Positions 1 to 5,600 of a stretch of 6,379 nt of DNA are shown piece after piece; within the stretch, counting starts at the first letter, position 1; each line of letters starts with the position of its first letter. This DNA comes from Syntrophorhabdaceae bacterium PtaU1.Bin034. Its GTDB lineage: Bacteria; Desulfobacterota_G; Syntrophorhabdia; Syntrophorhabdales; WCHB1-27. The stretch lies in NCBI GenBank assembly GCA_002067405.1, contig MVRP01000222.1, positions 1-6,379 of the forward strand. The letters run 5' to 3'. The notes beneath the pieces are model-generated. The model ran no database searches and had not been told where the DNA came from. It saw only the letters and a program-made list of their open reading frames with translations. The position numbers and the translations under genes were made by a program.

Positions 1-359
1 ACGATCACCTCCCTGATGTTCCCCGGACCTTCCTTGGTCTCCTCCACAAGGAAGCGGGTGACCACGGGAGCCGTCTTTTCGTTCACGATCTCCATTTCCA
101 TCCAGGAACAGGGCACGTTATCGACCTGCACCCTTTCAAGCACCGCAAAGTACATCCGGTAGTAGTCGTTTTTGGCCCGGTCCTGGATCAGGTAACCTGC
201 CCACGTACCGGGGACGAACTGAAAGATATCACCGATAAACATCATCGGCCGCTGTCCCTTGATGTCTTCTGCCTGAAGGTCGGCAGCGGGGCCGGCCCAC
301 ATGACAAGCACGGCGATCGCGGATGCCAGAAGGGAAATGCTTTTACTTCTTCGTCGCAT
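1..359 (-). CDS. Exported protein of unknown function, 3' end cut by window edge
   Basis: The frame is open from an ATG at 357-359 to the left edge, giving 119 complete codons of a longer protein. The N-terminus is a clear Sec signal peptide: MRRRSK basic start, hydrophobic stretch to about residue 22, then a likely cleavage after ADLQA, before EDIKG. No cysteine sits at the cleavage point, so it is not a lipoprotein. The mature part seen so far is rich in beta-type alternation, with GTWAGYLIQD, YYRMYFAVLERV, CSWMEMEIV and a segment near VTRFLVEETKEGPGNI. This resembles small exported beta-sheet proteins (LolA-like or DUF4412-like in style), but I cannot assign a family. The start is chosen because GGAG lies 7 nt upstream, inside the end of the M48 gene, and because the signal peptide begins there. 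The gene overlaps the M48 stop by 17 nt, so translation is probably coupled. Function unknown. Confidence 0.85.
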   Translation of the reverse strand, partial: MRRRSKSISLLASAIAVLVMWAGPAADLQAEDIKGQRPMMFIGDIFQFVPGTWAGYLIQDRAKNDYYRMYFAVLERVQVDNVPCSWMEMEIVNEKTAPVVTRFLVEETKEGPGNIREVI

Positions 360-1824
360 TCTGTTTCTCCAGTACGGGTTTTATTACGGAGAGACGGGAT
401 GACGCGGTACGCCCCGATTCGCTGCCCGGAGCGACCTGGAGTTGCATTGAATACTGTTTGTATGCGGAAGGCAAGTCGTTCAGCTTTTCGTAGCACGTAC
501 CCAGCACCGCGTGGACACTGGCATGCTTCGGCTTCACCTGTGCAAAGGCGGCAAGATGAGGGACAGCCTGCTTGAAATTGTTGGTTTTATAATAGCTCAT
601 GCCCAAGTAATATCGTGAGGCCATGTCTTGCGGAAAGAGCGCTGCGCTGCGCTTTAAGTATCTCACGCTCTCGGCGAGATTACTTCTCGTGTAATTGAGC
701 ATGCCCATTCCCCGCAGACCCGGCTGGTAATTTTTGTCGAGGGTGAGAGCACCGTTGAAATAACGCTCTGCCTCCTGGTAATTCTTTGAACGAAGGAGCA
801 CGAAGCCCTCGAGGGCATAGAAAGACGCCTGGCTTCTGTCAGCGGTGATCGCCTTGTTGAGAAGGTTGTTGGCTTCTGCGAAATTCCTTTTTACCAGGGA
901 CCGGGCGGCCTGGTCGTAGTAATTGACGTACACCTGGTTGGCTCTTTTTACCCCGGCGATCATTGCCTGGAACTGCTGCCGGTTATTCCCGTCGCCTGTT
1001 ACGGCCGTGGGCGGGGAATTCCTGATAATCTGCTGAATCTCCTCGATTCTCACCTGCGTCCTGGGATGCGTCGAGAGAAGGTCTTCGAAAAAGTTCCGCT
1101 CCTGGGTCTTCTGGCCGAGAGACTTCATGTATTCGTTCGAAATCTTCTGCAAATTCTGGTGCGCGGTGACCGCATGCCGGGGATCGTAGCCCAGCTTCGA
1201 CATATAGACGACGCCCAGCCTGTCGGCCTCCAACTCGTCGTCCCTGCTGTGCTTGAGCAGCAGCATGCTGCTCCCTACACTGCCGAGGCCGATCACTGCG
1301 TCGCCGTAGTCCGTCCCGGTCATGGCAAGACCGGCCAGCCCCAGTCCTAATTGCGTCACCATTTCCCAGCTCATCTGGCTCGCCGAATGGCGCGAGGATA
1401 CATGACCGATCTCATGACCCATGACAAAGGCAAATTCCGCCTCATTGTCCAGACCCGCCAAAAGCCCCCTCGTAATAGCGACGTGACCGGGTATGGCCCA
1501 GGCGTTGGGCACCGAGCTGTTCTGGACGACAAAGGTGAGCGGCAGGTTCGGCCGGTGCGAGATGCCGTGGACTCTTCGCACGATTTGCCCCAGATACTGT
1601 TTCAACTGCTCGTCTTTGTATTCACCCCCGCCTCCTTCTCCTCCCCAGAGGGCGTTCGGATATGTCTCGTTGCCTATTTTCAGCTCCTCCTGCTCGGAAA
1701 TGAGCATAAGCTGATTCTGTCCGGTGACGGGATTAATCGCGCACCGGACGACGGCTGCAAGAATTACCAGCAGCGCGAAGCCGCACCACCACAGTCTGTG
1801 TTTCATCAACCGAGCTTTTTCCAT
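343..1824 (-). CDS. BepA-like M48 family zinc metalloprotease with C-terminal TPR repeats
   Basis: A 493-residue envelope peptidase. The N-terminal hydrophobic segment (about residues 11-26) is followed by C28 and the NPVTG motif (31-35) typical of this M48 subgroup. The catalytic HEIGH is at 137-141: H137 and H141 bind zinc and E138 is the catalytic glutamate. The third ligand is E197 in the E197-x-x-A-D201 motif after SRDD. A conserved STHP (H253) probably matches the histidine that gates the site in E. coli BepA. Residues 299-468 fit five consecutive 34-residue TPRs, and a short basic tail follows. Known relatives degrade or help assemble outer-membrane proteins in the periplasm; the substrate here is unknown. 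The residue before C28 is Arg, so the lipobox is poor and membrane anchoring by an uncleaved helix is possible. A Gly-rich stretch (residues 61-67) precedes the protease core. The start at 1824 has AGGCGA 6 nt upstream. The gene follows the lipoprotein gene by 10 nt and overlaps the next gene by 17 nt. Not named bepA because orthology cannot be shown. Confidence 0.95.
   Translation of the reverse strand: MEKARLMKHRLWWCGFALLVILAAVVRCAINPVTGQNQLMLISEQEELKIGNETYPNALWGGEGGGGEYKDEQLKQYLGQIVRRVHGISHRPNLPLTFVVQNSSVPNAWAIPGHVAITRGLLAGLDNEAEFAFVMGHEIGHVSSRHSASQMSWEMVTQLGLGLAGLAMTGTDYGDAVIGLGSVGSSMLLLKHSRDDELEADRLGVVYMSKLGYDPRHAVTAHQNLQKISNEYMKSLGQKTQERNFFEDLLSTHPRTQVRIEEIQQIIRNSPPTAVTGDGNNRQQFQAMIAGVKRANQVYVNYYDQAARSLVKRNFAEANNLLNKAITADRSQASFYALEGFVLLRSKNYQEAERYFNGALTLDKNYQPGLRGMGMLNYTRSNLAESVRYLKRSAALFPQDMASRYYLGMSYYKTNNFKQAVPHLAAFAQVKPKHASVHAVLGTCYEKLNDLPSAYKQYSMQLQVAPGSESGRTASSRLSVIKPVLEKQNATKK
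367..370 (-). promoter_or_regulatory. Ribosome binding site of the exported-protein gene, inside the M48 coding region
   Basis: On the minus strand GGAG lies 7 nt before the ATG at 359. It is embedded in the last codons of the upstream protease gene, which fits translational coupling across the 17-nt overlap. Confidence 0.6.
421..930 (-). repeat. Five tandem TPR repeats in the M48 protease
   Basis: Residues 299-468 divide into five units of exactly 34 residues, beginning at Y299, A333, Q367, A402 (within one residue) and A435. Recurrent TPR positions are visible, such as NFAEANNLLNKAI, NYQEAERYFNGAL, NLAESVRYLKRSA and NFKQAVPHLAAFA, each followed by a Pro/Asp turn. These should form a protein-binding superhelix next to the protease domain, as in BepA. 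Unit edges are approximate. Confidence 0.85.
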
Positions 1825-1830
1825 AGCATG

Positions 1831-1836
1831 TCGCCT
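1831..1836 (-). promoter_or_regulatory. Ribosome binding site of the M48 gene, overlapping the lipoprotein stop codon
   Basis: On the minus strand AGGCGA lies 6 nt before the ATG at 1824, and its first two bases are the last two of the lipoprotein TAG stop (1835-1837). It is a moderate site, and the position suggests re-initiation by terminating ribosomes. Confidence 0.5.
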
Positions 1837-2557
1837 ATCTCGTCCTCATTGCTTTCATCAGGATCAGACTCTCGGGTTCCTTGTCATCATAGAGAATGGC
1901 CGGCACCAAAGATGGGTCCCCGGAATTCCACAACCACTTCCTGCCTGCCACCGTCCTTCCTCCCTGGAGCACATACGCGGTGATCTCGCCTGACGGGCTG
2001 GTCCTAATCGCCAGCTCGCGAATCTCACCGGGCTGAAACAACACCTCCCGGCTTTCCCCTCCCTCCGAAAGACGCATCGAAACCTCACCGGTCGATCGGT
2101 TCCTCACGGCAGCGATCATCTCTCTTGGGCCTGTCTGGGCACCCGGCGCCTGCGTTTGTCCTGACGCGCCCGGCAAAGGTGCTTTCACTGTGTTCTCCAG
2201 TTTCACCACATATGAATCAAGCGCGAAGTCGGGCCAGTAGAAGAGACTCTCTCTGTATTTGGCGACGGCTTCTCTTATGAGGCCGCGCTGCTGCAGTCCG
2301 TAGGCCTCGTCGCGAATACCCTTTGCAACGGATTTCCTCATCTCGGTTTGTTTCTCTATCGTCGCCCTTCGAAGATCGGATTGAGGGGCAGCCGGCCGGG
2401 TTTGAGGATAGGGAGCGCGAGCCTCCGGATATTGAGCCGGGGCCTGAGGATACGCCCGTGGTTCGGGATCGGTACGGATCACCGCGGGGGCGCACGCAGA
2501 GAGACAAAGAAGCGCCGCAAGAAGCAAAATCAGCATTAATCGTTTTTCAGTAGGCAC
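1835..2557 (-). CDS. Lipoprotein with one TPR-like repeat and a C-terminal beta domain
   Basis: A 240-residue protein of unknown function. The signal peptide ends in a canonical lipobox L19-S20-A21-C22, so C22 is predicted to be lipidated. Ala and Pro follow the Cys, with no Asp at +2, which favours the outer membrane. Residues 30-60 are a Pro/Ala/Tyr-rich linker with a 7-residue period. Residues about 72-124 form a helical TPR-like unit (AYGLQQRG, IREAVAKYRESL, WPD), closely matching the last repeats of the large upstream protein. After a Gln/Gly/Pro linker, residues 145-240 look like a small beta domain: MIAAVRNRSTGEVSMRL, FQPGEIREL, ITAYVLQGGRTVAGRKWLW, then PAILYDD. The start is a GTG, chosen because a strong AAGGAGG lies 8 nt upstream; the internal ATG (residue 8) would shorten the signal peptide and lose this spacing. 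The gene lies 10 nt upstream of the M48 gene, so the two are probably co-expressed. It may tether or recruit TPR partners at the outer membrane, but this is inference. Confidence 0.92.
   Translation of the reverse strand: MPTEKRLMLILLLAALLCLSACAPAVIRTDPEPRAYPQAPAQYPEARAPYPQTRPAAPQSDLRRATIEKQTEMRKSVAKGIRDEAYGLQQRGLIREAVAKYRESLFYWPDFALDSYVVKLENTVKAPLPGASGQTQAPGAQTGPREMIAAVRNRSTGEVSMRLSEGGESREVLFQPGEIRELAIRTSPSGEITAYVLQGGRTVAGRKWLWNSGDPSLVPAILYDDKEPESLILMKAMRTR
2195..2344 (-). repeat. TPR-like unit in the lipoprotein, related to the repeats of the large protein
   Basis: Residues about 72-121 share the pattern R-D-x-A-Y-x-L-Q-Q ... R-E-A-(V/I)-x-K-Y-R-E-S-L-x-x-W-P-D ... L-E with the unit at about 3488-3649. 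The YRESL codons are at 2243-2257. The match is strong enough to indicate common origin within the locus. Confidence 0.8.
2390..2452 (-). repeat. Three 7-residue Tyr-Pro repeats in the lipoprotein linker
   Basis: Residues 36-56 contain three units beginning YPQ, YPE and YPQ, with tyrosines at 36, 43 and 50. The underlying DNA period is 21 nt. This is a short proline-rich spacer of the kind often found between a lipid anchor and a folded domain. Confidence 0.7.
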
Positions 2558-2565
2558 CAGTAAGT

Positions 2566-2572
2566 CCTCCTT
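2566..2572 (-). promoter_or_regulatory. Strong Shine-Dalgarno for the GTG-started lipoprotein gene
   Basis: AAGGAGG on the minus strand, 8 nt before the GTG at 2557. It decides the start codon of the lipoprotein gene. Confidence 0.85.
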
Positions 2573-2637
2573 TCATTGCCTTCTTCCGTCCTCAAGAATA
2601 TTACCCCGAAATTCGCACGGATTCATCATCATCTTAC

Positions 2638-2656
2638 GCTTGTCGTTACCGCAAGC
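2638..2656. repeat. Small imperfect hairpin in the intergenic region
   Basis: Arms GCTTG and CAAGC, plus two inner C-G pairs and one bulged base, enclose a 4-nt loop. No T-run follows on either strand, so it does not look like an intrinsic terminator. It might stabilise a processed 3' end. Confidence 0.4.
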
Positions 2657-2671
2657 TCGTTATAGGGATTA

Positions 2672-5600
2672 CTAATTGGCCGGATAGCCCTCCACGCGGG
2701 TATGACCGCTTCCTTGTGATCCGGAGTTCTGTGACCACGTCGCCGGATCGGAATCAACGACCGTGTATGTTCCCGCAGGAAGGGCTACATTCGGCTGGCA
2801 CCTCCAGTACGCGTTCGGCACCCCGCCCTGGCCCGGGTGCCCGGACACTGCCCAGGGCCCATAGGTCCGGCCGTCACTTCCCCGGAGGCCGATGCTCCCT
2901 GCCGAGGTGGTGCCCCGGCCGTTGTTCCAGTGATAGTTCTCAATAAGGGTGATGACGTGCGGTTTCGCGAGACTGAATACCGTAGCCCTCGTCGGATTGT
3001 TCGAAACGCCACTGATATTACCGTTGTTGAAGAGCACACCGCCTTTCCTCGGGGCGTTCGACCACGATCCGGTATACATCCTTCCGGTGGACGCAGCAGG
3101 GACCGCCTGGCCAGCTCTGCGCACCGCCGTATACGTATCCGTGCTATCTGCGTCCTTTATGGTTACCCTGAACGAATTGGAGCCAGACGCCATGGTTGCG
3201 TCGAATGTACCGAGGGTGCGGCTGTCCTTGCCGTCGCCCCACTTCCCGCTTGCTCTGTTTCCCGAAACTGTCCCATCGAGGCGACCGTTGAGGGTCTCTT
3301 TCAGGCCGCTCGAGAAACTCACGAGCACCGTATAGGTCCCGCTCAGCCGGTTCCCACTCTGGGTCAGGGCAAAGATCACCTCTTCTCTGTCTTTGCCCGT
3401 CGCCTTCCATGTGCCCGACCACCCCGCCTGGCTCGATACCGGTACCGGTGTCTGGCCGCTTGACGAGGGTGTGCCCGCCGGTCCGGCCAGGCTCGCCTCG
3501 AGCTGTCTCACGTAGTCCTCGAGCTTCGGATCGGGCCACACATTGAGACTCTCCCTGTATTTCCCTATGGCCTCGCGAACCCGGTTCTGCTGCTGGAGGG
3601 CGTAAGCGGCATCGCGAAGCTGCCTGGCCTGTGCCTTTCTGTTTTCCGTCTCCTGATTCTGGCTCACTTTTGTTTCAAGGGTCGCGATATGCGCCTTGAG
3701 CCCGGAGTCCGGCCAGTATTTCAGGCTCTCGTTGTATCTGGCCACGGCATCCTTCAGAAGGTTCTGCTGCTGGAGCTTCGCGCCTTCGTCCCGCAGGCTT
3801 TGTGCCTTCGTCTTTCTTGCTTCGAGGTCCTGCACGTAACGCACGCGCTCTGCGTCCTGCCCGTACTGGAGGCTCTCCTTGAGCCTGGCAAGACCGTCAC
3901 TCGGTCTTCCCTGGCTGATAAGGGCGCTGCCCTCCTGCCACAACCGGTCGGCATTCTGTTTCCTGTCGGTCGCCTTTTTCGCCTCCCCCTCAAGGACCGC
4001 GATGTGGCTTTCCAGGGTTTTGTCCGGCACGTACTTGAGGCTCTCCCGATAGCTTGCGATCGCCTCGGTAATCTTGTTCTGCTTCTGCTGCGCCTCGCCC
4101 TGATCGCGCCATTTCTTCGCTTCCGTCACACGGGTAGCGTCTTCCTTCACTTTCTGGATCCTTGCAGTGATGGCGTTTTCGTACGTCTTGATCTGCCCGT
4201 TCCCCGGCTGGAGGGCGGCCGCTTCCGCTGCCGTCTTCAGCCCCCGCTCAAGCACGTCGACGGGAGGCACGGGTGTCTGCTCCGCCGCGTACCGCAGCGC
4301 CGCCATCAATTCACCGATTCTCTTCTGTTTGGTAAAGGCTTCCTCCCTCAGCTTCCCGTAGTAACCGGGCTCCGGGTCGCTCGTTGCCCAGAGGTTATTT
4401 GCATTCTGGAATCCTTCCTGGAACGCCTTGTAGGCGCCGTCGTAGTCCTGGTTCTTCAGCCTCTCCTCGGCCGACTTCAGCACCCTGCGTTTCTGCTCCT
4501 TCTCCGCCTCCCACCTTTTTGCCCACTCCTCCTGCTGCGCCAGGGTGGAGAGGTAGGGCCCGGGCTTCATCTCGCGCGCCTTCTTTGCCAGTTCCAGTGC
4601 TTTGGCAAACTCCCTGCGTTCATTCGCCATCCGCACGGCACCCACCGCTTCCTTAACCTTGCTGTCCCAGCTTCGCCAGGCTTCGCCGAGCTCAGTTGCC
4701 ATTTTCTGCACGGGCGGGTAGTACGCATATTTATTCTTAAGCGGTACGAGCGCGTTCGACGCTTCCTGGTACTTCGCGTCATCCATCAGCTTCTTCACGC
4801 CCTCCAGGCCCGCGGCCGCCGCGTCCTTCTCCTTTTTGATGAAGTCGATGTACTTCGCCGCCTCGGTGTTCTTTGGGTCCACCTTCGCCGCCTCGCTTGC
4901 CGATGTCATCGCCTCGTCGAGCTTGCCCAGATGCGCTTCTTTCCGCGCCTTTTCGAGCAGCACAGCCGACTGGCTTGTCTTCTTCGTCTGTGCGTCCTTC
5001 TTGCCTGCCAGCAGTTTTTCCGCGTCAGCGACCGGCTGGTATTTCGGATGAAGGTTTTTTACCGCCTTGAGCTCACGCTCCGCTTCGTCCAGCTTCTCGG
5101 TGTCCGCGAGCTTCTTGATATTGGCGACGTGCTCCATGGCCTGCGTCCTTTCCGATTTCCACCGGGTGGCAAGACTTGCCGCCTCGGTGTTTTTCGGATC
5201 GGTCCGTGCCGCCTCATCGGCAAGCGCGATACCCTCATCGAGCTTTCCTTCCTTTACCAAGTTCTTCGCATTGGCCAGCCTGTCGAACGCATCCTGCGAC
5301 TTCTTCGACCCCTCCATGGTTGCCTGTGATATGGAAACATTGACCGATTGCGTCGCCTTGCCGAGCTTCGCACCGTCCGCATTCGTCATCTCGAGCGTTA
5401 CCGTATAGGTCCCCGTGTTACTGCAGTTGATCCTGATCTCGCTTCCGCTGCTCGGGAAGCCGCAACTCCCGGAAGGGTCTACAGTCCAGCGATAGCGAGG
5501 GGATTCTGCGGCAGGCTTGATCGTAGCCTTCATGAAAAGATCCCGGTGCACCGCGAACTCCGTCGGCTTCACCGTGACCATGCCGCATTTCTGGGCGCCG

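Larger units (their letters stand above)
2558..2671. other. 114-nt intergenic region between the large protein and the lipoprotein gene
   Basis: The large gene ends with tandem stops (TAG then TAA, minus strand). Below it is a small imperfect inverted repeat (2638-2656) and an AT-richer patch with a TAATAT hexamer (2598-2603, minus strand) that could act as a -10 element, but no good -35 sits at the right distance. No U-rich hairpin is seen. The lipoprotein-protease unit could therefore be read through from upstream or have its own weak promoter; the sequence does not decide. Confidence 0.5.

Noticed and set aside
242..496. 84-codon minus-strand open frame at the protease/exported protein junction
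   Set aside because: It is the third frame over two overlapping genes that are each better supported; it has no signal peptide or domain pattern.
1804..1806. Alternative ATG start (residue 7) for the M48 protease
   Set aside because: It would still keep the hydrophobic segment, but has no Shine-Dalgarno at a suitable distance, whereas the ATG at 1824 has AGGCGA 6 nt upstream.
1351..1983. 210-codon plus-strand open frame across the protease and lipoprotein genes
   Set aside because: It runs antisense across two well supported genes and their junction, with no recognisable motif.
2598..2603. Promoter -10 element TAATAT before the lipoprotein gene
   Set aside because: No acceptable -35 hexamer lies 16-18 nt upstream and there is no extended -10, so it is mentioned only within the intergenic entry.
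2638..2656. Intrinsic terminator after the large gene
   Set aside because: The stem is short, with a bulge, and no T-run follows it on the transcribed strand.
3689..5329. 546-codon open frame on the plus strand opposite the large protein
   Set aside because: It is antisense to the Lys/Glu/Ala-rich repeat region, where GC-rich codon use keeps the opposite frame open. Its translation is Leu/Arg/Val/Phe-rich with no domain pattern, while the minus-strand frame has clear domains.
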